Assembly: GCA_020633555.1 (NCBI GenBank) | Contig: JACKDL010000018.1 | Location: 62,001 to 126,000, forward strand | Length of the DNA stretch: 64,000 nucleotides | Direction of reading: 5' to 3' | DNA from: Myxococcales bacterium | GTDB lineage: Bacteria > Myxococcota_A > Bradymonadia > UBA7976 > UBA1532 | In this document: positions 19,587 to 27,226 of the stretch, piece after piece | How the letters are laid out: each line of letters begins with the position of its first letter | Numbering within the stretch: position 1 is the stretch's first letter | Program-made: the position numbers and the translations under genes | Notes under the pieces: generated by a model | Told to the model about the DNA's origin: nothing | What the model saw: the letters and a program-made list of their open reading frames with translations, nothing else | Database searches by the model: none

Positions 19587-20204
19587 ATGTCCTGGCGCAA
19601 TAAGAAGACGGTCGACGACACGATCGAAGACCTGAACCTGGTGCCGATCATGAACATGGTCGTGTGCCTCATCCCGATGGTGCTTGCGGGGACGGCCCTC
19701 ATCAAGGTGGGTGTTGTCAACGTCAACGCGCCGAAGTTCGGTCAAGGGGCGGCGACGCCCGATGAGACGGACGAGAAGCCGCTGAACCTGACCGTGGCCG
19801 TGGGGGATGACGGGTTCCGTCTGACCGCCACCGGGGCGGACATCAATCAGGTGCTGGGCATCGATCCGGCGATGGCGGCCGCGGCGGCTCAGCCGGCTGA
19901 CCCGACGCAGCCTCCGAAGGAAGGGGCCTTCATCCCCAAGAAGGGTGAGGAGTACGACTACGTTGACCTCTACAACAAGATGGTCAAGGTGAAGTCGCAG
20001 TTCCCGCAGGAGACCGTGATGAACCTCACGGCCGACGCGCGGGTCCCCTTCAAGCTGCTCGTCAACGTCATGGATGCGCTGCGAGTGAAGCTCGAACAGG
20101 ACACCTACGGCGACTTGGCGGGGTTCAAGTCTGCCTCCGCCCGAATCGAAGAAGGCGCTCCGGCCCTGTTGTGGCCTGACGTCGTCTTCGCCGTGGCCCA
20201 GTAG
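19587..20204 (+). CDS. ExbD/TolR-family protein with Asn in place of the proton-carrying Asp (AglQ/AglS-like)
   Basis: 205 residues: a short cytoplasmic tail, one membrane helix (residues 18-39) and a periplasmic domain with an extra Ala/Gln/Pro-rich insert near residues 95-115. In ExbD and TolR the helix begins with P-x-x-D, and the Asp carries protons. Here the same place reads P20-I-M-N23. The rest of the helix has normal character (MVVCLIPMVLAG). The periplasmic part retains the ExbD end pattern (LMVNVMDALR-like region, then DVVFAV). The next gene keeps its Asp, so the stator may be a heteromer with one inactive and one active subunit. A purine-rich GAGGGGAGCAAGAG site precedes the ATG. 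Confidence 0.87.
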   Translation: MSWRNKKTVDDTIEDLNLVPIMNMVVCLIPMVLAGTALIKVGVVNVNAPKFGQGAATPDETDEKPLNLTVAVGDDGFRLTATGADINQVLGIDPAMAAAAAQPADPTQPPKEGAFIPKKGEEYDYVDLYNKMVKVKSQFPQETVMNLTADARVPFKLLVNVMDALRVKLEQDTYGDLAGFKSASARIEEGAPALLWPDVVFAVAQ

Positions 20205-20225
20205 TCAAGGCGGAGGACAGGACCG

Positions 20226-20837
20226 ATGCCGAAGACCAAGATCACCCAGACCAAGGAGCGTACCCGCGAGGAGCTCATTGCGGACTGGGTTGCGGCACAG
20301 CACCAGCAGCAGCGCAAGCAGCGGGCGGCCCGCAAGCGGCCCGACGAGGTGGTGGGCGTTACCATCAACTCGCTGATGGACGCCATGTTCATCATCCTCG
20401 TGTTCCTGCTGATGAACTACTCGATCGACCCCTTGCGCGTGGACGCTTCGGATGACCTGAAGCTCCCCGCGTCCACCACCGAGATCAACCCGGATCCGAG
20501 CGCGGCGGTGACCGTGACGGCCAAGGGGATCGTCGTGAACGACGAGATGGTGGTGCAGATCAAGGACGGTCAGGTGGACAAGGCTTTCAAGGGCGGCGAA
20601 GAGAACAGCATGCAGATCCAGCCGCTGTTCGACGCCCTGAACGCCGAGGCGCAGCGGCAGAAGAACGTGTCGCAGCTGACCGGTGGGAAGTTCGATGGTC
20701 TGCTGACGATCATCGCTCACGGTGAGACGCCCTACCGTCTGATCACGGAGGTGTTGTACACCGCGGGGCAGGCCGAGTTTCAGAAGTTCAAGTTCGCGGT
20801 GGTGAAGGGTGGCGCCCGGGGCGGTTCGCCCGAGTAG
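20226..20837 (+). CDS. ExbD/TolR-family protein with intact Asp (AglS/AglQ-like)
   Basis: 203 residues, 21 nt after the previous ExbD gene. A long basic/Gln-rich cytoplasmic N-terminus (residues 1-42) leads to a membrane helix, SLMDAMFIILVFLLMNYS, with Asp52 at the proton-carrying position. The periplasmic domain (about 75-195) has the ExbD beta-alpha pattern, with LLTIIAHGETPYRLITEVLYTAGQAEF near the end. It should pair with the TolQ-type channel and supply force to the envelope complex. A terminator follows 39 nt downstream. Confidence 0.9.
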   Translation: MPKTKITQTKERTREELIADWVAAQHQQQRKQRAARKRPDEVVGVTINSLMDAMFIILVFLLMNYSIDPLRVDASDDLKLPASTTEINPDPSAAVTVTAKGIVVNDEMVVQIKDGQVDKAFKGGEENSMQIQPLFDALNAEAQRQKNVSQLTGGKFDGLLTIIAHGETPYRLITEVLYTAGQAEFQKFKFAVVKGGARGGSPE

Positions 20838-20875
20838 GCTCCAGGCATCAGCGCGGCCCACTTGGGCATTTGACG

Positions 20876-20913
20876 ACACCCGGGGGCCCCAGGCTTTCCG
20901 GGTGTTGCTTTTT
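20876..20913 (+). terminator. Rho-independent terminator after the motor genes
   Basis: ACACCCGG (20876-20883) pairs perfectly with CCGGGTGT (20898-20905). The stem is followed by TGC and a run of five T (20909-20913). It closes the TolQ/ExbD/ExbD unit; the next gene probably has its own promoter in 20914-21105, where I see no convincing -35/-10 pair. Confidence 0.72.
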
Positions 20914-21105
20914 GTAGGTTTGACGGCGAGACTCCTCCGGAGAGTCTGCGGCTGGACCGCCGCCGGTCGCCCACGTTACGTTGCGGATCGACCACCGCAG
21001 TGGAACCTGGACCGTCGCGCGTTGTCTCAGGTGTCGAGGGCTGGCCGCAGGCGCGGTTGGTGGTGACGCCAGAGCCCGCGACCGGAGTACGAAAGGACGT
21101 ACGCC

Positions 21106-22506
21106 ATGGCGCAACGCGAGGTCCGGAAGATCCTGCGCATCGGGATCCTCCAGAACGGCAAGATCATCGAAGAGCGCCTTTTGCGGCGGCGCGAGTCGGT
21201 CACCATCGGCCAGTCGTCGCGTAACACCTTCGTGTTGCCGGTGAACGCCCTGCCCAAGACCTTCATGCTGTTCGAACTGCGGGGCGGGGTCTACCACCTG
21301 AATTTTCAGGGCGCGATGGGCGGCCGGGTCTCGGTCGACTCGTCGGTTCTGGATTTCGACGCGTTGCGTGGCCAGAACCTGGCCAAGCAGCGGGGCGACG
21401 GCCATTCCCTGGCCCTGTCCGAGAAGAGCCGGGGGAAGGTCACCATTGATGACGTGACGGTGCTGTTCCAGTTCGTCACGCCGCCTCCGCCCGCCAGGCT
21501 TCAGCTGCCTGCCTCCGTCCGCGGGGGCCTGGTGCGGGGCATGGATTGGCCATTCGTCAGTACGCTGACCGGCTCGGCCATGGTCCAGATCTTCGCCATG
21601 GTCTTCATCACCAGCCAGGACTACCCCGACGAGCCAAAGGCCATTGAGGATCTGCCGGATCGCTTTGTTGAAATGGTGGTGAAGAAGAAGGTCGAGCCAC
21701 CCAAGACCGATGTGGCCAAGGACGACGGCAAGGACGGCGACGACAAGGACGAGCCCGTCAAGAAGGAGCCGGAGAAGACTCCGGAGAAGGTCGCCCAGGA
21801 CAAGGAGCCGGGTGACGACCAGGACTTGACGCCGGAGCAAGAGGCTCGTCAGGAGGCGAAGCGTCGCCGCGAGGTCGCCAAGAAGGTCCAGAACAAGACC
21901 ATCTTGAAGTTCATTGGGACCACGGGGGGTGACGGTGAGGGTACGATCGTCGACAGCCTCCGCGGTGGTGCCGCAGACGTTGCGATGAAAGACGCCTTCG
22001 ACGGCGCCAGCGGGGCGATGGTCGCGGACTCGGCGAACTCGGCCCGCGACACGCGGCGGCAGGTCGGCGGTGACGCCGGGAAGGTCGCGGGCATCGACAA
22101 GGACGACCTGCGGGCGAAGGGGCGCGGCTCCGTCGAGACCGGCAACAAGGGCAGCGAGGTTGCGGTCAAGGGGTCGGTCAAGATCAAGCGTCCGAGCGAG
22201 ACGTTTGGTACCGGCGTCTTGGACTCGGAGGAGATCGCGAAGGTCGTGCGGCGGCGGAAGACGGCGATTAAGAGCTGCTATGAGCGGCAGCTGAAGCGGA
22301 ACCCCAAGCTGCAGGGTGCTGTGAAGGTGCAGTTCACGATCCAGGAGAGTGGCCGGGTGGGGACCGCGACGGTTCTGCAAAACACCACGGGTGACTCCGC
22401 GTTGGGGACTTGCATCACCAACAACATCCAGCGGTGGCGCTTCCGCAAGCCCGACGGTGGATCCGTGACCGTGGCGTATCCGTTCGTCTTCGCCCCTTCG
22501 AGTTGA
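21106..22506 (+). CDS. Degenerate-FHA / single-TM / AgmX-PglI C-terminal domain protein, GltG/NfsG-like
   Basis: 466 residues. Residues 1-125 have an FHA-like beta pattern (VTIGQSSRNTFVLP near 32-45), but the Gly-Arg and Ser-x-x-His phosphopeptide residues are absent. A membrane helix lies at about 148-170. A Lys/Glu/Asp/Pro-rich periplasmic linker (175-300) follows. The last 90 residues are a TonB-like AgmX/PglI C-terminal domain (IAKVVRRRKTAIKSCYERQL, then CITNNIQRWRF and VAYPFVF) with the two family cysteines. In Myxococcus, GltG and NfsG have this plan and are thought to carry force from the AglRQS stator to the outer membrane. The location just after the stator genes supports that role. 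Confidence 0.84.
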   Translation: MAQREVRKILRIGILQNGKIIEERLLRRRESVTIGQSSRNTFVLPVNALPKTFMLFELRGGVYHLNFQGAMGGRVSVDSSVLDFDALRGQNLAKQRGDGHSLALSEKSRGKVTIDDVTVLFQFVTPPPPARLQLPASVRGGLVRGMDWPFVSTLTGSAMVQIFAMVFITSQDYPDEPKAIEDLPDRFVEMVVKKKVEPPKTDVAKDDGKDGDDKDEPVKKEPEKTPEKVAQDKEPGDDQDLTPEQEARQEAKRRREVAKKVQNKTILKFIGTTGGDGEGTIVDSLRGGAADVAMKDAFDGASGAMVADSANSARDTRRQVGGDAGKVAGIDKDDLRAKGRGSVETGNKGSEVAVKGSVKIKRPSETFGTGVLDSEEIAKVVRRRKTAIKSCYERQLKRNPKLQGAVKVQFTIQESGRVGTATVLQNTTGDSALGTCITNNIQRWRFRKPDGGSVTVAYPFVFAPSS

Positions 22507-23128
22507 CGACCGGCAGGGGCGGCTGCCGCCCTACCGGACAGGCGAGTCCCCCTCACGGCGACGCCGCTTCTCCCCACCTTCGGTCGTCTCTTGCAGCGGC
22601 AGTTCGGCTTCGCCGGCCGAAGAGGTTGCGAACCTCCGCCCGCTTTCCCTCTTCCTGTTTGTTGGCTGCTTGCAGTGGACTGGAGCCGGCCCAGCCTCTC
22701 GGACGCCGCCGTGCAGGTGTGCGCTTGCGCTGAATGGACGGGAACTTCGACGTTCCTGGACGCCGCGCCTCGGGGCCGCCCAAGGGCCGTGCATGCTGGT
22801 CGGTTCCTGGGGCGAGTGCTCCGAGGTAGGTGGTCTTGAGCGGGCCCTCGTGGCCGAGAACGACAGCGTTCGGTGGGGCTGGGCCTTTGCTTGTCCGGCG
22901 CGGTGAAAGAAGGGGGTGCTGGAGTACCCTGCTCAAGGAAGCAAGGGGGTGGGTCACTGAAGGTCCGCTTGCTTGGGTACATCTTCGTGACCGCCGTATG
23001 CCGACGTTGCGAGGATTGTGCATTGTCGCCGCTTTCTGTTATCTGCTCAGTGCACGCGGCTCGCGCGGTGAGTGAGGGAGACGCCCGCTGGGGTCGAACC
23101 AGAGCCCAATGCAGCGAGGTGAACTCGA
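22507..23128. other. 622-nt gap without a convincing gene between motor and polysaccharide clusters
   Basis: Short open frames exist on both strands, but none has a plausible start, ribosome-binding site and protein-like composition. A GC-rich imperfect hairpin lies just after the upstream stop (22510-22537, CCGGCAGGG against CCCTACCGG around a GGCGGC/GCCGCC core). Smaller hairpins follow, such as TTCGGC/GCCGAA near 22605-22622 and GGTT/AACC near 22625. Composition is less biased than in the flanking genes. It probably holds the 3' end of the motor transcript and the promoter of the polysaccharide genes; no -35/-10 pair stands out. Confidence 0.5.
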
Positions 23129-23671
23129 ATGAAGAGGCGAAGTCCGATGCGGTGGCTGTTTACGGCCCTCATGATTCCGGCAGTCGCGGTTGCGCAGGGC
23201 CCCTCCGATTTTCGGGATGGGGTCGAGTTGAGCCCCGAGCAGCAGCTCGCTCAGGCGGCGGCGTCGGTGGAGAACATTCGCCAGACGCTGAAGTTTGGCC
23301 TCGAACGCCAGAAGGAAGCCGCGGCCAAGGGTGACATCATCAAGGTGAACTGCGTCAACGCCGTGCTGACCGACCTGCGTGCGCAGACCTTCCTGGCCCA
23401 GTCCTACCTGGCCGCGCTGCAGGGGGGGCTTGAGCCCGATGTGGCTCAACTCGAGGTGATGAAGATCAACGCGGCGGAGATGATGGCCGGGCAGTACCGA
23501 GGGCAGATTGAGTCCTGCGTCGGTGAGGCCAGCAGCTACACCGGGTTGACGCTGGTGGATGTGCAGGTGTCAGACGACATCCGGCAGGACGACGCCTCCG
23601 TGGAAAACGAGAACTCGGTTTTTCCGCCGGTCGACGCGACGCGGCCAGAAGCGCTGACGGGCAGCCAGTAG
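23129..23671 (+). CDS. Small secreted helical protein, first gene of the polysaccharide locus
   Basis: 180 residues. The ATG at 23129 has GAGGTGA 8 nt upstream. The signal peptide (MRWLFTALMIPAVAVAQG) is followed by a mostly helical mature protein with two Cys (in VNCVNAVL and ESCVGEAS) that could form a disulfide, and a polar tail. I recognise no domain name. It sits 28 nt before the beta-barrel gene and probably shares its transcript, so it may be an accessory of the outer-membrane exporter. Confidence 0.62.
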   Translation: MKRRSPMRWLFTALMIPAVAVAQGPSDFRDGVELSPEQQLAQAAASVENIRQTLKFGLERQKEAAAKGDIIKVNCVNAVLTDLRAQTFLAQSYLAALQGGLEPDVAQLEVMKINAAEMMAGQYRGQIESCVGEASSYTGLTLVDVQVSDDIRQDDASVENENSVFPPVDATRPEALTGSQ

Positions 23672-23699
23672 GCGAAGGAGGCCGGCGTCAGCCGGGAGC

Positions 23700-25067
23700 A
23701 TGGTCGTGACGCACCAGAGACGGATCGGGGCCTTCGTGCTGGCCCTCTTGGGCGCTGCCGTGGCGCACGCAGAGGGCCCCGGGGTGCGCGCTGGCGATCT
23801 GGTCTTTCATCCGCATGCCTGGGTTGGCGGCGGCTACGACTCCAACGTTTTCTCCGAGTCGAAGGACGACCGTTCCGCCATCAACGATGCGGTGGTGCTG
23901 AAGGTGGGTGGCGGCCTGGGGCTGCGCAACCAGAACCCGAACAAGGTCGCCATCGACATCGACAGCCAGGTCACCTACCGCCACTTCACGGCGATCAATG
24001 AGTTGGAGGGCGCGGCATCGGACCTGATCTCCTCCCGCAACGCCGTCTCGGATGCCGGCCTGAAGGGCAAGCTCGTCATTGGCCCGCGGTCGGTGGTGAG
24101 CCTCTCGCTGCATGAGGATTTCGGGTACACGGAGCGCCCCCCGTACAGCGACCGGGATGGGCTGACGGCTTCGGCTCGGGTCAACGGCGGTCAGATCACC
24201 GAGATCCTGGGCTACCAGCGGATCTCGAACCAGGCGGGGGTGGATCTGGCGTTTCATCCGGGCCCGCCGGATGGGCGGGCCCTCGAGATGCGCCTTGGCT
24301 ATCGGTTCGGGCTCGTGCGCTTCCTCGAAGCGGAGGCGCTGGGTGCGAGCCGGGCCAACCAGAACAGCCACGACATCAAGTTCAAGACTTCGTGGAAGTT
24401 CCTCCCCAAGACGGCTGCTGAGTTGACCGTGAACTACCGCGTCAACGACTTCGAGCAGCCGTTGATTGTCGAAGACCCGGGCGCGAACCCGGTGCAGAGC
24501 GCGGACCGTGACAATAAGCCGCTGACGGTGACGGCCGGTCTGCGGGGGCTCGTGACCAAGCGCCTGTCGACCCTGCTCGAGGTTGGCTACGCGAACTCGT
24601 TCAACGTGGTCGGGGACTCCTACTCGATGGCCGTCGGGCGGCTGGAATTGCACTACGTGATCGAGCCGACCCTGGCGGCGCGGCTGGGCTACCAGCGGCG
24701 CGCGGCGCCCTCTGCCTTCTCGAACTTCGTCACCGTCGATCGGATCTATGCCGGCGCCGACCTGAACTTCTTCCGGGTCTTCTCGCTGGGGTTGGCGGGC
24801 GAGTTTGGCTACTGGTCCTACTCTCGCTCGGGGTCACCGGCCGCCGTCGTCAACGGCGAGCGCGTGACGGTTCAGCGTGACGACCCCGTGGCCCGGGCGC
24901 AGGTGGCGCTGGGGTACAACGCGTTGGATTGGTTGGTGGTGCGGGGTACCTGGACCTTCGAGGGGAACTTCACCGGCTACGAGACGCCCTCCTCCAACGT
25001 GGGTGAGTCGGATCACGCCGACTACGTGCGGCAGCAGGCCATGCTCGAGGTGCGCGCTCAGTACTGA
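23700..25067 (+). CDS. Outer-membrane beta-barrel protein, Wzp-like partner of the OPX exporter
   Basis: 455 residues: a signal peptide (FVLALLGAAVAHAEG), then many alternating amphipathic strands with aromatic ends, starting at AWVGGGYDSNVFSES and ending MLEVRAQY, a typical Omp C-terminus with terminal aromatic. This is the BBP2-type barrel seen beside polysaccharide export genes. In Myxococcus, separate integral barrels (Wzp proteins) are reported next to short OPX proteins that lack the Wza outer-membrane helix. The gene directly upstream of a short OPX lipoprotein fits that layout. The gap to the OPX gene is 68 nt. Confidence 0.75.
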   Translation: MVVTHQRRIGAFVLALLGAAVAHAEGPGVRAGDLVFHPHAWVGGGYDSNVFSESKDDRSAINDAVVLKVGGGLGLRNQNPNKVAIDIDSQVTYRHFTAINELEGAASDLISSRNAVSDAGLKGKLVIGPRSVVSLSLHEDFGYTERPPYSDRDGLTASARVNGGQITEILGYQRISNQAGVDLAFHPGPPDGRALEMRLGYRFGLVRFLEAEALGASRANQNSHDIKFKTSWKFLPKTAAELTVNYRVNDFEQPLIVEDPGANPVQSADRDNKPLTVTAGLRGLVTKRLSTLLEVGYANSFNVVGDSYSMAVGRLELHYVIEPTLAARLGYQRRAAPSAFSNFVTVDRIYAGADLNFFRVFSLGLAGEFGYWSYSRSGSPAAVVNGERVTVQRDDPVARAQVALGYNALDWLVVRGTWTFEGNFTGYETPSSNVGESDHADYVRQQAMLEVRAQY

Positions 25068-25135
25068 GCCGTCCCCGGGGTAGCCTGGCTGCCTTCTTCT
25101 GAGACATACGGCGGCCGACCGGGATCCAAGGGGTC

Positions 25136-25744
25136 ATGCAGCCCATCTTCCGAATTGCACTGCTGTTTGTGTTCGTGCTCCTGGCAGGGTGCGGGCCGGT
25201 CCCCGAGGGGTCCTTGGCGTTGCCGCCCGTGCCGGAGACGAGTGAGCTGCTCCAGAGCGCAGCGCTGGGACCGGGGGATGTGGTCGAGGTCCGGGTCTAT
25301 CAGGAGAAGGAACTCTCGGGGCTCTACCGCCTGTCCAACCAGGGGACCTTCAACTTCCCGCTGGTGGGCGAGGTACCGGCCGAAGGGCGCTCTGCACCGC
25401 AGCTCGCGGCTTATCTGACCGATCGGCTGAAGGAAGACTACCTGCGCAATCCGCAGGTCTCGGTGTTCGTCAAGGAGCACAACTCGAAGAAGGTCTTTGT
25501 GCTGGGTGAGGTGAAGAAGCCCGGCACCTTCCCCTACGTGGACCACATGTCGGTGGTGCAGGCGATCACGCTCGCGGGCGGCTTCAAGCCCCTCGCGGCC
25601 AAGGGGCGGTTGGTCCTCACTCGGGTGGTGGACGGCGCAGAGCAGAAGTTCATCGTGCCCTTCGACCGGATCAGTCTGGGGCTCGAGCCCAACGTGACGC
25701 TTCGCCCCGGCGACATCGTCTTCGTGCCCGAGAGCTGGCTCTAG
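25136..25744 (+). CDS. OPX-family polysaccharide export lipoprotein (Wza-like, short form)
   Basis: 202 residues. Signal and lipobox: LLFVFVLLAGC, with Cys19 lipidated. The polysaccharide export domain starts at LGPGDVVEVRVYQEKELSG (near 45) and is followed by one SLBB-type domain (KKVFVLGEVKKPGTFPY, then LRPGDIVFVPESWL). Full-length Wza is about 380 residues and ends in an amphipathic membrane helix. This protein stops right after the SLBB domain, so it needs another outer-membrane pore, most likely the barrel encoded just upstream. It acts with the Wzc-like protein encoded at 29.5-31.7 kb. Confidence 0.92.
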   Translation: MQPIFRIALLFVFVLLAGCGPVPEGSLALPPVPETSELLQSAALGPGDVVEVRVYQEKELSGLYRLSNQGTFNFPLVGEVPAEGRSAPQLAAYLTDRLKEDYLRNPQVSVFVKEHNSKKVFVLGEVKKPGTFPYVDHMSVVQAITLAGGFKPLAAKGRLVLTRVVDGAEQKFIVPFDRISLGLEPNVTLRPGDIVFVPESWL

Positions 25745-26087
25745 CAGACTGCCGACAAGCGCCCCCTTCGCAGTCGCCCCCGTATGAAAGGCGGCTTCGG
25801 CGGCCCGGTCTCCCCGACGTTCCCGACGTATCGTCGGTGGGCTACTACGGCGTTGGGCGTCGGGCCGCCTGGCTGCGGCGGCCGTGCCGTACGCGATCTG
25901 CACTGGGAGGCCTTGTCAGGCGGACGGTCTCGGTGGCGCGACCCCAAGGGATGGTTCCGCCCGGGGACGCGGGCGACCGGGCTCCATGGCGTGACCTGAC
26001 GGACCCCGGCGCGTTCTCCGGCTCGTGAGCGTCTGCTGGCGGCCGCGCCGTCACGGCGGTCTGGGGCTGCAGCGATCCCGCTCGCCG
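25745..26087. other. 343-nt gap between convergent genes, with hairpins
   Basis: No convincing gene. Two nested inverted repeats are visible: GGCGGCCCG near 25799-25807 with CGGGCCGCC near 25861-25869, and inside them CCGACG (25823-25828) with CGTCGG (25832-25837). It lies between the OPX gene and the convergent nucleotidyltransferase gene, so transcript ends are expected here, but no T-run follows either stem. Confidence 0.5.
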
Positions 26088-27026
26088 TCACGGGGTTGAG
26101 GGCCAGACTCGCCGAAGGACATGGGCGCTACCGGCCTGCAGCAGGTAGCGGAGCGCCGCCCCGGCCGGGAGGACGCGGAGCTTGTCGATCTGATAGGCCA
26201 GACCCGCGTGGTCATGGGGCGGCAGGCTGAGCGGGCGTGGCGCGCGGCCCGTGGGCTGAGGCGTGCCCCGTTGCCATCCCAGAGCGTTCAGCCCCGCCAG
26301 CGCCATGCGCCAGGCGACGGCGAGGTTCGGCGAGGCCGTGGGGTGGAGGTCCGGCCAGCGGGCCCGCAACAGGGCGAGATCCCACCACATGCCGAGGTCG
26401 CCGTGGAACCCGGCCTTCGCGGCGTCGACGAGCCAGAGGAGGCAGCGGTCGGCGGGCGCAGGGACCCGACCCCAGCCGGTCGCGGCCGGCACGCTGCGGG
26501 CGTAAAGGGCGTCACCATCAAGCGGCCAGCGGCCCGGCGGGCCCGGTGTTCGGTGGAGCTCGATGAGGAGCCCGTTGGCGACGAAGCCAACGGCCTCTGC
26601 AGGTTGCCAGGGCCAGCGCTCGGAGCTTGGCAGGGTGATGTGGTCGGCGTGGACCGCCAGGGCCTCGCGGGCTGCGGGCCAGGCGGCGCCCGGGACGAGC
26701 ACGTCGACGTCGCGCGCCCCGCGGCACCCCGCGTCGGGGTACAGGTGATCGGCCAGGTCGGCGCCCTTGAAGAGCATGGGGGTGGGAAGGTCCGCCGGCC
26801 AGTGGGCCTGCAGCCACTCGAGGCGGGCGAGGTGTCCAGCGAGCTGGGCGCCCCAGGCGGCGGCGAGGCGCGGGCTCGCCGGGCGTCCGCCGCGACGCTC
26901 GCGGTGGTGGAGCACACCGGCAAGGCGGTGCGCCTCTGCCGCGGCGATGATCGCGGGGGTGGGGGCCGGGTCGACGGCGCCGTCGAGCAGGCGGCTCAGC
27001 GTTCGGATAAGGCCCGGCGTGTCCAC
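26088..27026 (-). CDS. Nucleotidyltransferase-fold protein (NTP_transf_5-like)
   Basis: About 313 residues. The GTG at 27026 (VDTPGLIRTLSRLL) is preferred; an ATG at 27176 would add a Pro/Arg-rich, unlikely N-terminus. PMLFKGADLADHLYPDAGCRGARDVDVLV contains the nucleotidyltransferase-type DVDVLV pair of acids, and LLIELHRTPG is a second conserved acidic strand. The C-terminal half is helical. Proteins of this family often sit in polysaccharide clusters; the substrate is unknown. It is the only - strand gene in this part of the locus and diverges from the epimerase gene across a 200-nt spacer that holds a perfect 7-bp hairpin at 27157-27173. Confidence 0.72.
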   Translation of the reverse strand: MDTPGLIRTLSRLLDGAVDPAPTPAIIAAAEAHRLAGVLHHRERRGGRPASPRLAAAWGAQLAGHLARLEWLQAHWPADLPTPMLFKGADLADHLYPDAGCRGARDVDVLVPGAAWPAAREALAVHADHITLPSSERWPWQPAEAVGFVANGLLIELHRTPGPPGRWPLDGDALYARSVPAATGWGRVPAPADRCLLWLVDAAKAGFHGDLGMWWDLALLRARWPDLHPTASPNLAVAWRMALAGLNALGWQRGTPQPTGRAPRPLSLPPHDHAGLAYQIDKLRVLPAGAALRYLLQAGSAHVLRRVWPSTP

Positions 27027-27156
27027 AGGCTCGACGGTGCCCGACGCGGGACGCGGAGGGAAGGCCGGTGGGCGATTCTGCGGCGCGCTGTGCGCTGATG
27101 GCTCGGGGGGTTCCGTCCGCCGGGTCGCCGCTGCCGTCTGCTTGCAATGCGGGCCC

Positions 27157-27173
27157 GGGGGTGAGACACCCCC
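27157..27173. promoter_or_regulatory. Hairpin in the divergent promoter spacer
   Basis: GGGGGTG (27157-27163) and CACCCCC (27167-27173) pair perfectly around AGA. It lies between the divergent nucleotidyltransferase and epimerase genes. It could be an operator or a leader hairpin; no function can be read from sequence. Confidence 0.35.
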
Positions 27174-27226
27174 CACTGGCGCGGGGTCTAGTTGCCCGTG
27201 CGCGAGCTGACGGATGGGAGTCCAGC

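Noticed and set aside
18838..20837. TonB/ExbBD iron uptake or Tol-Pal system
   Set aside because: Two ExbD-type genes follow one TolQ-type gene, and neighbours are Glt-like TPR proteins; no TonB-dependent receptor, tolA, tolB or pal is present.
22591..23075. Several short + strand frames in the gap before the polysaccharide locus
   Set aside because: No ribosome-binding sites, overlapping frames of equal quality, and compositions unlike proteins of this genome.
27180..27205. Sigma-54 promoter (TGGC...TTGC) before the epimerase gene
   Set aside because: The spacing between the GG and GC elements is 4 nt too long for a -24/-12 promoter.
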